Assembly (NCBI RefSeq): GCF_024703995.1
Contig: NZ_JAMXQV010000002.1
Span: forward strand, 124,001 to 188,000
DNA from: Amycolatopsis iheyensis
GTDB lineage: Bacteria > Actinomycetota > Actinomycetes > Mycobacteriales > Pseudonocardiaceae
DNA: 64,000 nucleotides
Direction of reading: 5' to 3'
The position numbers and the translations under genes were made by a program. The notes under the pieces were generated by a model. That model worked only from the letters and a program-made list of their open reading frames with translations, searched no databases and was not told the DNA's origin. Every line of letters begins with the position of its first letter. The stretch's first letter is position 1. Of the stretch, positions 17,390 to 26,142 are shown one piece after another.

Positions 17390-18837
17390 TGACGCTCGCG
17401 TACGAAGAGGCGATCGGCTCGCTGCACGCGATCGACCCGGCGTGGCCGCGGCCCGCGGTGCTCGACGTCCTCGAGGCGCCGGAGAACCGGCACTTGCTCG
17501 ACTTCGTGCAGGAGGACCCGTTCGGGGCGCACGTGTTCCCGGGCAACGTCCCCGGCTCGCCCGAGGACTTCCTGCGCGACCTGGACGCGCAGCTGGCGAC
17601 GTCCGGCCCGATCCACCTGTGGTCCTACATCCCGACGTGCGCCTACCGCTGCCGCTTCTGCCAGTACCCGGTCGTGCTGGTCAAGGGCAACCCCGAGGTG
17701 GCGTACGAGAAGGCGAAGCACTGGGTCGACCTCAACATCGCCGAAGCGCGGCTGTGGCTGGCCGCCGTCCCGCACCTGGCGGGCGCGGAGGTGGGGGAGT
17801 TCAACGTCTTCGGCGGCACGCCGTCGCTGCTGCCGGAGCCGGAGATCCGCCGGCTGCTGGACTTCTACCGGGCGCACTTCGGGTTCACCGCGGACACGAC
17901 GGTCCGGTTCGAAGGTGACCCGAGCACGTTCACGCCGTCGAAGCTCGAGCTGCTGCGGGAGCTGGGCTGCACCAAGCTCTCCAGCGGCGTGCAGTCGTTC
18001 GACGACCACGTGCTCGAGCTGTGCGGCCGCGAGCACAGCGCGGCGATGTGCGTCGACTTCGTCCGCAACGCCCGCGCGCTGGACTTCGACTGGGTGAGCA
18101 TCGACCTGATGTACGGCCTGCTCGACCAGACCCTGGACAGCGTGCGCCGTGACCTCGAAGTCGTGCTGGCGAACGAAGTCACGGCGGTGGTGTGCACCAA
18201 GCTGCACCTGGCGTCCTACAGCGACACGCGCACCGGCGTCACCGGGGAGAAGCCCGCCGCCTGGCAGCTGCCGTCCTATCGGGACAAGCTGGTCCGCGAC
18301 GGGCACCGCTGGCCCACCCTCGGTGAGCAGTACCAGATGCGGGAGCTGCTCACCGAGGGCCTGCGCGCGGCGGGCTACATCGAGCACCCGACGATGTACT
18401 TCGCGCGCGACGGCCTCGGGCCGGAGAAGTGGAAGTCCATCATGGTCGACCAGGACCGGCAGGAGGCCGAGGTCGCGATCGGGCTCGGCGGGTCGTCGAG
18501 CTGCCGCGCGTCGGAGGCGATCACCGACGTCAACTCGAAGCGGTACGCCGAAACGGTGTCGGCCGGGCGGATCCCGCTGGGCTCGGCGACCCGGTTCACC
18601 CCCGAAGCCCAGGAGGCGCGGGCGGTGAAGATGGCCCTGACGACCTTGCAGCCGCTGCGGGACGCCCTGCACCGCACGCGGTTCCCCGGCCGGTCGCTGT
18701 TCGCGGAGCCGTGGCTGGGGAAGTTCCGGTCGCTGGCCGCGCGCGGGCTCGTCGAACTGCGCCCGCGCGAAGGCGTCGTCGCCCTCACCCCGGTGGGGGA
18801 GGTGCTCGTCGAAGCGATCATCACCACCGAGCTATAG
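17389..18837 (+). CDS. HemN-like radical SAM protein
   Basis: 482 residues. The radical SAM cluster motif CxxxCxxC is visible as CAYRCRFC (near residue 83), followed by the HemN-type FNVFGGTPSLLPEPEI, an RFEGDPST segment and LSSGVQSFDDHVLELCGR. A C-terminal winged-helix-like part (LVELRPREGVVALTPVGEVL) resembles HemN_C. It lies apart from haem genes and is translationally coupled to a double glycosyltransferase, so a role in modifying a sugar or a glycosylated product is more likely than coproporphyrinogen oxidation (inference). HemW-like or STM4012-like radical SAM proteins are alternatives. Confidence 0.88.
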   Translation: MTLAYEEAIGSLHAIDPAWPRPAVLDVLEAPENRHLLDFVQEDPFGAHVFPGNVPGSPEDFLRDLDAQLATSGPIHLWSYIPTCAYRCRFCQYPVVLVKGNPEVAYEKAKHWVDLNIAEARLWLAAVPHLAGAEVGEFNVFGGTPSLLPEPEIRRLLDFYRAHFGFTADTTVRFEGDPSTFTPSKLELLRELGCTKLSSGVQSFDDHVLELCGREHSAAMCVDFVRNARALDFDWVSIDLMYGLLDQTLDSVRRDLEVVLANEVTAVVCTKLHLASYSDTRTGVTGEKPAAWQLPSYRDKLVRDGHRWPTLGEQYQMRELLTEGLRAAGYIEHPTMYFARDGLGPEKWKSIMVDQDRQEAEVAIGLGGSSSCRASEAITDVNSKRYAETVSAGRIPLGSATRFTPEAQEARAVKMALTTLQPLRDALHRTRFPGRSLFAEPWLGKFRSLAARGLVELRPREGVVALTPVGEVLVEAIITTEL

Positions 18838-18928
18838 ATCACTACATCGAGTGACACATCGCTCGCGCGGAGCGACACGGGCAGGCAGCATGGGCTTCGA
18901 ACGTGCCAGTACCGAGATCGGAGCCCCG

Positions 18929-19780
18929 ATGAGCCGAACCGTTGCCGGACACGACGAACAGCGGTGGCGGGCCCGGCTCGCGGGCGCGGGCGTGCTCGCC
19001 GCGCTCGCGTCCGCGGTCGTCGTCACCCCGGCCGAAGCCGCGTCACCCGACTACTCGCTCGCCGGCACGAACTTCGCCGGCACCCAGATCGCGCTGCACG
19101 AAGGCGTCCAAGGCACCGCCCGGGCCGACGTCGCCGGGCAGACGCTCGGCCACGACGTCAGCGGGCACCAGGGCCCGGTCGACTGGCCCGCCGCGGCCGG
19201 CGCCGGCGCGAAGTTCACCTACGTCAAGGCGAGCGAAGGCACCGGCTTCGTCAACCCCGAGTTCATCGGGCAGTACAACGGCGCGCACGCGTCCGGGATG
19301 ATCCGCGGCGCCTACCACTTCGCCCGCCCGGACGTCTCGGGCGGCGCGGAGCAGGCCGAGTACTTCATCGCCCACGGCGGTGGCTGGAGCGCCGACGGCA
19401 CGACGCTGCCGGGCGCGCTGGACATCGAGTACAACCCGTACGGCGACGCCTGCTACGGCAAGAGCCAGGCCGACATGACGGCGTGGATCGCCGACTTCAC
19501 CCGCGCTTACCTCGCGAAGGCGAAGCGCAGCGCGCTGATCTACACGAGCACGTCGTGGTGGAAGCTGTGCACGGGCAACACGGACCGGTTCGGCGACACC
19601 GACCCGCTGTGGCTGGCGCGCTACGCCCCGGAGATCGGCGAGCTGCCGGCGGGCTGGGACAAGCAGAGCATCTGGCAGTTCGCCCGCGGCGGCGGCCTGC
19701 CGGGCGACCAGAACTACTACAACGGCCCGTTCGACCGGGTCCAGTCGCTGGCGAAGGGCCAGGCGGCGGCCAAGGCCTAG
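18929..19780 (+). CDS. Secreted GH25 lysozyme (N-acetylmuramidase)
   Basis: 283 residues with a signal peptide (basic N terminus, hydrophobic core LAALASAVVVTPAEA, cleavage near AEA-AS). The GH25 fold shows the catalytic Asp motif GHDVSGHQGPVDW, the YVKASEG and GAYHFARP strands, and LDIEYN with the second acidic pair. It cleaves the beta-1,4 bond between MurNAc and GlcNAc, for cell-wall turnover or attack on other bacteria. ATG 18929 is preferred over an in-frame ATG at 18890 because a GGAG precedes it and the signal peptide then has normal length. The last bases overlap a convergent small gene. Confidence 0.93.
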   Translation: MSRTVAGHDEQRWRARLAGAGVLAALASAVVVTPAEAASPDYSLAGTNFAGTQIALHEGVQGTARADVAGQTLGHDVSGHQGPVDWPAAAGAGAKFTYVKASEGTGFVNPEFIGQYNGAHASGMIRGAYHFARPDVSGGAEQAEYFIAHGGGWSADGTTLPGALDIEYNPYGDACYGKSQADMTAWIADFTRAYLAKAKRSALIYTSTSWWKLCTGNTDRFGDTDPLWLARYAPEIGELPAGWDKQSIWQFARGGGLPGDQNYYNGPFDRVQSLAKGQAAAKA

Positions 19781-20052
19781 CGGGGAGGCCACCCGCGCAG
19801 GTCCGGCCACGGCGGCCGGTGCAGCACGGCGAGCGCGCCGAGGGTGGCCGCGACCAGCCCGGTGGACACGGCGATGACCGCGACCAGCGTCGCGTTCACC
19901 GCCGGCTCCCACTTGGCCACGCCGTCCCGGATCGCGAACACGCCGGGCGGGTCGGAGACGGTGATGACCGTGGTGCCGTCCGGGGTCTCGTGCGGTTCGC
20001 CGAACAGCCGCGGTGCGGGTTTGCCGGGGCGGGGGAGGCCTCGAAGTGTCAT
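19777..20052 (-). CDS. Small single-pass membrane protein, unknown function
   Basis: 91 residues from ATG 20052. A polar N-terminal half (FGEPHETPDGTTVITVSDPPGVFAIRDG) is followed by one hydrophobic helix (ATLVAVIAVSTGLVAATLGAL) and a basic, proline- and tryptophan-rich tail. No family is recognised. It converges on and overlaps the lysozyme gene by 4 bp. Codon pattern is coding-like, but with no homologue recognised the call is moderate. Confidence 0.55.
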   Translation of the reverse strand: MTLRGLPRPGKPAPRLFGEPHETPDGTTVITVSDPPGVFAIRDGVAKWEPAVNATLVAVIAVSTGLVAATLGALAVLHRPPWPDLRGWPPR

Positions 20053-20203
20053 GTCTCCCGATCGAACTCGCATCCGCGGCCGTTGACAAGATCGGACAGT
20101 CCGCCTCGGCGTGCTTGTCGCGCTGTGAGCGCCTGCCTACGATCGGTCAGAAGCGGTGACGACGGTGTCACCCCGGGTGTCCTTTGTGGACGAGGGAGGC
20201 ACC

Positions 20204-21430
20204 GTGCGCAGATTCGCCCTGCTGGCCGCGGTTTCCGTAGCCGCGGCCGTCGTCGTGTCCGCCCCGGGCGCCGCGGGGGCCGGCAAAGCCTGGTTCACCT
20301 CGTGGGCCCAGTCGCAGGACGGCCGGGCCGACGCCCCGGTGTCGGCGCAGACGGTGCGGATGGTCACCCACCTCAGCCAGGGCGGCGACGCGGTGCGCGT
20401 GCGGCTCCAGAACACCTTCGGCACCGGACCGCTGACCATCGGCCATGCCACGGCGGGTCTCAGCACGAGCGGCGCCGCGGTTTCGGGCCCACGAGAGCTG
20501 ACCTTCGCCGGCCGCCGCGGCGTCACGATCCCGGCCGGCGGCGAGGTCTGGAGCGACGAAACCCGCCTGGCGACGCGGCCGGACACGAACCTCGCCGTGA
20601 GCATGGCGGTCGAGGGCACGGCGGTGCTCGGGCGGCACGGCGCGGGACTGCGGGACAACTACCTCACCCCGGCGGGCTCGGGCGACCACGCCGCCGACAC
20701 CTCCGGCGCGGCCTACACCTCGACGGTCTCCTCGACACTGGTGGTCAGCGCCGTCGACGTGCACAACCCGGCGTTGAAGGGCACGGTCGTGCCGTTCGGC
20801 AGCTCGGTCGTCGACGGCATCGGCAGCACCAACTGCGGGCCGGGCTGCACGCAGCTGGGCGCGGACAAGCGCTGGACCGATGACCTGGCGCGGCGGATCG
20901 TCGCCGCGTCGGCCCCGTTGGCGGTGGCGAACGCGGGCGTGTCGGGCACGACGAGCGCCCCGTCGTGCCCGGGGATGCCGCCGTCGGTCGCGGGCCTGGA
21001 CGCCGGGAGCCGCCTCGACCGCGACGTCCTGGCGCTGCACGGCGTCACCGCGGTCATCTACTACTACGGCACCAACGACCTCGCCTACGGCTGCGACGGG
21101 CCGGCGATCCTGGCGAGCTACCGCGCGGTGTTCCAGCGGCTGCGGGCCGCCGGGATCGCCGTCTACGTCACGCCGAGCACGCCGCGGCCGGGCTACGACG
21201 ACCGCGCCAACCTGGCCCGGCACGAGATCGGGCTGTTCGTGTCCCAGTGGAGCTCCTGCGGCGGCACGTGCTCCGGCGTCGTCGACTTCGACCAGGTGCT
21301 CAAGGACCCGCTGAAGCCGAACAGCATCCTGCCCGCCTACGACAACGGCGACGGCATCCACGCCAACGTCGCCGGCCAGCAGGCGCTCGCGGACTTCGTC
21401 TCGGTGCCGATGCTGACCGGGGCTCGATGA
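20204..21430 (+). CDS. Secreted SGNH/GDSL-family esterase
   Basis: 408 residues. Start GTG 20204, seven bases after GGGAGG, giving a clean signal peptide (MRRFALLAAVSVAAAVVVSAPGAAGA). The N-terminal part (about 28-180) is a beta domain typical of actinobacterial GDSL hydrolases. The SGNH fold then shows block I FGSSVVDGIGS (Ser in GSS rather than GDS), block II NAGVSG, block III YYGTNDL and block V NGDGIHAN with the catalytic Asp/His. It is probably a carbohydrate or lipid acyl esterase acting outside the cell. No operon partner. Confidence 0.9.
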   Translation: MRRFALLAAVSVAAAVVVSAPGAAGAGKAWFTSWAQSQDGRADAPVSAQTVRMVTHLSQGGDAVRVRLQNTFGTGPLTIGHATAGLSTSGAAVSGPRELTFAGRRGVTIPAGGEVWSDETRLATRPDTNLAVSMAVEGTAVLGRHGAGLRDNYLTPAGSGDHAADTSGAAYTSTVSSTLVVSAVDVHNPALKGTVVPFGSSVVDGIGSTNCGPGCTQLGADKRWTDDLARRIVAASAPLAVANAGVSGTTSAPSCPGMPPSVAGLDAGSRLDRDVLALHGVTAVIYYYGTNDLAYGCDGPAILASYRAVFQRLRAAGIAVYVTPSTPRPGYDDRANLARHEIGLFVSQWSSCGGTCSGVVDFDQVLKDPLKPNSILPAYDNGDGIHANVAGQQALADFVSVPMLTGAR

Positions 21431-21521
21431 CCCGATCCGGGCCGGTTCTTCACACGATGGCGTGACCCCGCGAGTCGGAACGACGGGACTGTGCCCGCGG
21501 GTCCGCAGAGTACGTCCCGTG

Positions 21522-21908
21522 ATGAACGACTCGATGGACGACGCGGGGTGCTGCCTGCTGTCGGTGGCCTGGAACGTGGCCCCGCTGACCGAAGGCCGCC
21601 CGCAGTCCCGCCGCGAGGACCTCCGGCGCACCGTGGTGTCGGTGTGCCGCACGGCCGGCCACGGCGCGCGGGACTGGGCGGCGCGGAACGGGACGGGCGC
21701 CGAAGCCGAGTACCGGCCGTTCCTGCGGCTGGCCGACGTCGCCTACGAGATCGCCACGTTGTTGTTGCTGGTGGAGGACTTCCTGGTGCCGGACCTGGAG
21801 CGCGAGCACCGCCGCTGGGCCGAGGTCGAGGAGCTGGCCGCGCGGATGACGGAGCTCGCCGACTGGACCTCGGCCTTCCTCTTGTCAGGCTCCGCCTTAC
21901 GGCTGTAA
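21522..21908 (+). CDS. Hypothetical helical protein
   Basis: 128 residues from ATG 21522; an in-frame GTG at 21462 is less likely. Mostly alpha-helical, acidic and rich in Glu/Arg, with no membrane segment or catalytic motif. The segment LRLADVAYEIATLLLLVEDFLVPDLEREH suggests a helical bundle. The gene is followed at once by a promoter-like palindrome and a zinc-finger/helix-turn-helix gene. Function unknown. Confidence 0.6.
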   Translation: MNDSMDDAGCCLLSVAWNVAPLTEGRPQSRREDLRRTVVSVCRTAGHGARDWAARNGTGAEAEYRPFLRLADVAYEIATLLLLVEDFLVPDLEREHRRWAEVEELAARMTELADWTSAFLLSGSALRL

Positions 21909-21922
21909 GGTTCAGCCTGACA
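21883..21922. promoter_or_regulatory. Nested palindromic operator/promoter before zinc-finger gene
   Basis: TGTCAGGCT at 21883-21891 pairs perfectly with AGCCTGACA at 21914-21922, and inside them CCTTAC pairs with GTAAGG. The 40-bp structure overlaps the stop codon of the upstream gene and ends just before the AAGGAGG ribosome-binding site of the gene at 21936. A TTGTCA/TAAGGT pair about 17 bp apart could be a promoter within it. It looks like an operator for a dimeric regulator, perhaps autoregulatory. Confidence 0.55.
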
Positions 21923-21935
21923 CAAGGAGGATCCC

Positions 21936-22283
21936 ATGCCCGCTGCCGTGATCGCGCGCTGTTCGTTCTGCGCGAAGCCGAACACCGAGGTGGAGACCAT
22001 GGTGGGCGGCCCGGGTGTGTTCATCTGCGACGGGTGCGTCCGGCTGTGCGTGTCGGTGATCGAAGGAAAGCCTTCGGACGCACCGATGATCGCACCGTGG
22101 GAGCACGACCTCCCGCTCGAGCAGGTGCTCCAGAACCTGGCCCCGGTCTCGGCGGCGACGACCCAGGTCCAGGAGAACCTGGCGGCCTGGGTGGGCAAAG
22201 CGCGGTCGCTGGGCGCGACGTGGTCCCAGGTCGGCGAGGCGCTGGGGATGAGCCGCCAGTCGGCGTGGGAGCGGTTCGCCTAG
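21936..22283 (+). CDS. ClpX-type zinc finger with helix-turn-helix
   Basis: 115 residues, ATG after AAGGAGG. The N terminus has one ClpX-like C4 finger (CSFCAKPNTEVETMVGGPGVFICDGC, quoted in part as CSFC ... CDGC). The C terminus ends in a helix-turn-helix-like region (ATWSQVGEALGMSRQSAWERF), common in small actinobacterial DNA-binding proteins. A DNA-binding or protease-adaptor role is plausible. The palindrome overlapping its promoter could be its own target. The end overlaps the convergent methyltransferase gene by 4 bp. Confidence 0.75.
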   Translation: MPAAVIARCSFCAKPNTEVETMVGGPGVFICDGCVRLCVSVIEGKPSDAPMIAPWEHDLPLEQVLQNLAPVSAATTQVQENLAAWVGKARSLGATWSQVGEALGMSRQSAWERFA

Positions 22284-23083
22284 CGCTTGACGCCGACGCC
22301 GGCGTAGAGGCCGTCTTCCTCGGGGTCGACGACGGCGGCGAGCCGGTCGGGCCGCCAGTTCGCGGAGGTGGTCAGCCCGGGTTCGACGAGGTCGAACCCG
22401 TCGAAGAGGGCAAGCACCTCGGCTTCGGTCCGCGGGAGGATGTGATCCTGCGTCTGCCGCATGGTTTCGGCGATCTTCGGGTCGTTGAGGACGGCGAAGT
22501 CGTTGGTCAGGTGCGTGAGGGCGAGGTAGCTCCCGGGCGCGAGGGCGTCCCGGTAGTGCTTGAAGATCTCGCTGACATCCGGCAGGTAGTGCCCGAGGGT
22601 GATGGCGAGCAGCCCGACGGGCTTGTCGAGGTCGAGAAGCCGCTTGGTCACATCGGCCCCGAGAACGGCTTCGGTATCGGTGGCATCGGCTTCGAGAGCG
22701 GCGGCGTGGGAGTTGCCCTTGAGCAGCATGAGACTGTGCGCGACGGCAACGGGTTCGTAGTCGACGTACACGACTTTGGCTTCGCGGTCGACGTCCTGGG
22801 CGACTTCGTGCACGTTGCCGACGGTGGGGATGCCGGAGCCGAGGTCGAGGAACTGCCGGACGCCCTGTTCGAGCATGAACCGCACAACGCGCCGCAGAAA
22901 GGCCCGGTTACGCCGCGCAACGGTGGCAACCTGCGGCTGGATGGCTTCGAGCTGCTGCGCAACGGCCCGATCGGCGGCGAGGTTGTGCGCCCCGCCGAGC
23001 AGGAAGTCATAGATCCGCGCGGCACTGGGCCGCGAGATGTCGGCCCCGGCCGGAATCCAGTCGGCGCCTTCCTGTTCGATCAC
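22280..23083 (-). CDS. SAM-dependent methyltransferase, DUF574 family
   Basis: 267 residues matching the actinobacterial S-adenosyl methyltransferase family DUF574: GADISRPSAARIYDFLLGGAHN at the N terminus (quoted in part), the SAM-binding motif FLDLGSGIPTVGNVHEVA, VVYVDYEPVAVAHS, and LAITLGHYLPD. Start GTG 23083, which overlaps the stop of the STAND ATPase gene, so the two are co-translated. Family members are often linked to regulatory genes; the substrate is unknown. Confidence 0.9.
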   Translation of the reverse strand: MIEQEGADWIPAGADISRPSAARIYDFLLGGAHNLAADRAVAQQLEAIQPQVATVARRNRAFLRRVVRFMLEQGVRQFLDLGSGIPTVGNVHEVAQDVDREAKVVYVDYEPVAVAHSLMLLKGNSHAAALEADATDTEAVLGADVTKRLLDLDKPVGLLAITLGHYLPDVSEIFKHYRDALAPGSYLALTHLTNDFAVLNDPKIAETMRQTQDHILPRTEAEVLALFDGFDLVEPGLTTSANWRPDRLAAVVDPEEDGLYAGVGVKR

Positions 23084-25731
23084 GATGAGTCCCCCTCGAC
23101 TTCGGCTCGGGCCACTTTAGCGCCGGAGCCGAGTCGATCGACAGCGGCCGCGACGCGGGCGGCGGAATACCGCGTGTGCGGATGGTCGTCGCCGAGGACG
23201 ATTTTCCGGCGAGCCAGGGTGTCTTGATGGAGTTCGAGGGCCCGTCGGTGCCGGCCGAGTGCGGAGAGAGCGACCGCGAGGAAGTAGGCCGCGGTGAGGG
23301 TGTCGGGATGGTCATCGCCCAGAACGTCTTTGAAGCGGGCGAAAGCGTACTGGTGCAGCTCGTGGGACTGCTGGTGCTGACCGAGCGCGTTCAAGCTGGC
23401 GGCGAGGTTGCTCGTGGATGCGAGTGTTTGGGGGTGGTCTTCGCCGAGGACGGTCTTGCGCCGGTCGAGGGTGATTTGGTGGAGGTCGCGAGCGCCTTCG
23501 CGATTTCCGAGTGCGCTGAGTGTAGTGGCGAGGTTGCTCGCGGAGATGAGTGTCTGGGGGTGGTCTTCGCCGAAGACGGCTTTGCGGCGGTCAAGGGTGT
23601 TTTGGTGGAGGTCGCGAGCGCGTTCGTAGTCTCCGAGTGAGCTGAACGTGTTGGCGAGGTTGTTGGCGCACGTGAGGGTTTCCGGGTGGCTTTCGCCGAG
23701 GACGCGAACGCAGCGCGCGAGTGTGTCCTCGTAGATGTCGTGGGCGCGATGGCCTTCACCGAGGCCTTCCAAACAGGCAGCGAAGTCGCCCGCGTAGTCG
23801 AGGGTGTCGGGGTGGTCGGCGCCGTTGGTGTCGGCTGACAAGTGGTAACTCCGTTCCAGCAGCGGCAACGCCCCGCGCAGGTCGCCGCGGCTGTGCAGAT
23901 AGTTGCCGGTGTCGTGGAGCAGCCGAGAGTGTGCGGGGACTACGGTGCGCAGATCTCGTGAACTGTCGGTCGCAGTGCGCAAGTGGGGCAAGAGCGGAGC
24001 CCACAGCGGCCACAAGGGCGGGTTCTCCCACGGGTTTTCCGGAAGCCCGGCCTGGAGCACGCGCAGGACGGTGACGGGCCAGCTTTCGCCGTCCGCGACG
24101 GTGTCGTGCTGGGTACGCGCACGGAGCAGCGCGGCGGGAACCCGGTGCAGCTGCGCGGTGGTCGGCGTGACCTCGAGCATGCCGCGCGTGTGCAGGATCG
24201 TCATGGTGTCGGAGAACGCGAGCGGGTCGCGCACGATCGAGGCAAGCGCTCCGGGCAGCCGCTCGGGGTGCTGGGTGAGCAGCGTCAGCGGGACGGGCTC
24301 GGGGGCGAGCCAGGCCATGCAGGTCAGGATGAGGAGAGCCGAGGGATGGTCCTCGGCCAGCCGGTCGAAGGACAGCGTCCACGCCGCCGCCACGGAAGTC
24401 GGATAGCCTGGGCGGTCGAGCAGCTCCTCGGCCCGTTCGGCCAGGAGCGCCAGATAGGTGTCCGGCGTCCACCCGGCCAGCGACAGGAGCCGAGCGGCTT
24501 GGTCGACGGCCAGCGGGAGGTCGCCGAGCGCCTCGGCGACACGGTCGGCGTCGCGGTCGTCGATGTCCGGCAGGTGCGAGCGCAGGAGCTGCACGGACTC
24601 GGCACGCAGGAACTGCTGGACCGGCAGCGCGGCGGCCACCCCGGTCCAGACGGGATTGCGCGAGGTGATGATCACGTGCCCTTCCCCGCCGGGGAGGAAC
24701 GGCTGCAGGGCGGCCGCGTCTTCGGCGTTGTCGAAGATCAGGAGCCAGCGGTTCCGCGCACGCAGGGCACCGAGCAGCCGGGCGAGCGCGGTGCGCGTCG
24801 AGTCCTGGTCGGTGGCGAGGTCGAGGGCCCGGGCAAGATCGGCGAGCCGCCCGGCGACGAGGCCGGGGTCTTCGGCCGGCACCCACCAGGCGACGTCGTA
24901 GTCCCGGCTGTATCGGTGGGCGTATTCGACGGCGGTGGTGGTCTTGCCGACCCCGCCCATCCCGTGGACGGCCTGAACCACGGCCGGCTGTCCGCGGCGA
25001 AGGGCGTCGTGCAGGGTGGTGAGCAGGTCCTCACGGCCGGTGAAGGTCGCGGTCCGGGCGGGAATCTGCCAGATCCCGCCGGCGGGCATGGAAACCTGCT
25101 CGGGGCGCCGGAGTTCGGTCAAGGCCTGCAGCAGAGCGGTCTCGAGCTGGTCGGGAGTGCTGACGGTCGAGACGGTGAGGCCGCCGGCCCGTAGCCGCTG
25201 GCGGAAGGCCTCTTGGCGGGCGCCGTGGTGGAGGTCCCGGAAGAGGGCTTGCGGGCCTTCGGTGTCGTCGCCGAGGAGGAAGACGAGCCGGGGAAGCCCG
25301 GTGCTGGTGGCGGTCTGGAACTCCTGCTCGGTGTAGGAGAGATCGGAGCGCCCGTCGACGAGGGAGCCATAGTGAAAGCCGGCGATGAGAACGTAGACCT
25401 CGGCTTCGGCGAGCTTCTCACGGTCAACCTGCGCCGGGCTGAGGTCCCGCGCGGTGAAGTAGGCCATGTCGGCGACGGCATCCCCAGCACGCGCCACGGC
25501 TGCCTCCGCCGCTTCGACGTACGACTTGGGGTGGGGGAGGTCGCGTAATTCGCTGGTGTGGCTCAGGAACACGCGCCGCGCCGACTCGGTGCGCCGGGGC
25601 CAGAGATCACCCCAGGGCACGCGGTGGTGGACGTGCATGGTGTTGCCGTCGCCGATCTGCACGCCCTGGCTGCCGGTGATGCGCATGGAGGGGCCGTCGT
25701 CGTCCCCGGCTTCGCGGCTGTCCATCGCCAC
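23080..25731 (-). CDS. DUF4062/NB-ARC/TPR STAND protein
   Basis: 883 residues. Near residues 16-35 is SMRITGSQGVQIGDGNTMH, the 'QGVQIG.GN' leader often found on actinobacterial signalling and conflict proteins. A DUF4062 domain (about 53-195, VFLSHTSELRDLP) follows, then NB-ARC (Walker A GMGGVGKTT near 258, Walker B LLIFDN, LPLAVDQAA). The C terminus holds a run of about six 42-residue kinesin-light-chain-type TPRs (FGEDHPQTL, LGDDHPDTL). This is the architecture of bacterial NLR-like ATPases that oligomerise on sensing a ligand; a role in phage defence or developmental signalling is possible. It is coupled to the methyltransferase gene and ends its 5' side 90 bp from the attachment repeat. 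Confidence 0.9.
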   Translation of the reverse strand: MAMDSREAGDDDGPSMRITGSQGVQIGDGNTMHVHHRVPWGDLWPRRTESARRVFLSHTSELRDLPHPKSYVEAAEAAVARAGDAVADMAYFTARDLSPAQVDREKLAEAEVYVLIAGFHYGSLVDGRSDLSYTEQEFQTATSTGLPRLVFLLGDDTEGPQALFRDLHHGARQEAFRQRLRAGGLTVSTVSTPDQLETALLQALTELRRPEQVSMPAGGIWQIPARTATFTGREDLLTTLHDALRRGQPAVVQAVHGMGGVGKTTTAVEYAHRYSRDYDVAWWVPAEDPGLVAGRLADLARALDLATDQDSTRTALARLLGALRARNRWLLIFDNAEDAAALQPFLPGGEGHVIITSRNPVWTGVAAALPVQQFLRAESVQLLRSHLPDIDDRDADRVAEALGDLPLAVDQAARLLSLAGWTPDTYLALLAERAEELLDRPGYPTSVAAAWTLSFDRLAEDHPSALLILTCMAWLAPEPVPLTLLTQHPERLPGALASIVRDPLAFSDTMTILHTRGMLEVTPTTAQLHRVPAALLRARTQHDTVADGESWPVTVLRVLQAGLPENPWENPPLWPLWAPLLPHLRTATDSSRDLRTVVPAHSRLLHDTGNYLHSRGDLRGALPLLERSYHLSADTNGADHPDTLDYAGDFAACLEGLGEGHRAHDIYEDTLARCVRVLGESHPETLTCANNLANTFSSLGDYERARDLHQNTLDRRKAVFGEDHPQTLISASNLATTLSALGNREGARDLHQITLDRRKTVLGEDHPQTLASTSNLAASLNALGQHQQSHELHQYAFARFKDVLGDDHPDTLTAAYFLAVALSALGRHRRALELHQDTLARRKIVLGDDHPHTRYSAARVAAAVDRLGSGAKVARAEVEGDSS

Positions 25732-25821
25732 CCCGTTCCCGTCGGTCTGTCTGCGGCTACTGGGAACAAGTCTGCCAAGGGTGAACGGCTGTTACGGCGC
25801 GGTGTCGTGGCGGGGCCAGAG

Positions 25822-25897
25822 ACGACGAAAGCCACCTCTACCTGCGTAAAGGTGGCTTGTCCGTCGGGCTGACAGGATTTGAACCTGCGACCCCTTG
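25822..25897. repeat. Distal attachment-site copy (76-bp direct repeat)
   Basis: Identical over 76 bp to 27619-27694. It contains the terminator hairpin (25829-25858) and the 3' half of tRNA-Pro (25864-25897) but not the 5' half, so it is not a functional tRNA. This is the pattern left when an element integrates into a tRNA 3' end and displaces the original end. The identity ends sharply at both sides (G versus T at the left, C versus A at the right). Confidence 0.92.
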
Positions 25898-26142
25898 CTC
25901 TAGTCGAGCCTCGGCTCGACCTGCGTGGGGGACGTCGACATGATCGCTGACCTGCATAGAGGTGGTCGTCATTGGTCGTCGCGGGCGGCCGTTCGGTGGT
26001 GCGGTGAGACATGGATGTGACATGTCGGAGGAGGTACTAGTCGGGGAGCGGCTTGCTGGCGCGTGGCGTTCGAGCTCGGTGACGAGGCTAGACGCTAGGG
26101 TGTCGTCGTTAACGCTGACTTTACGAGCTGCGAGGTGTCGTC

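Noticed and set aside
17389..18837. Coproporphyrinogen dehydrogenase (HemN) for haem synthesis
   Set aside because: The radical SAM core is HemN-like, but coupling to a double glycosyltransferase and absence of haem genes argue against it.
25864..25897. Second tRNA-Pro gene
   Set aside because: Only the 3' half is present; the 5' half with acceptor strand, D-arm and anticodon loop is missing. It is a displaced attachment-site remnant.
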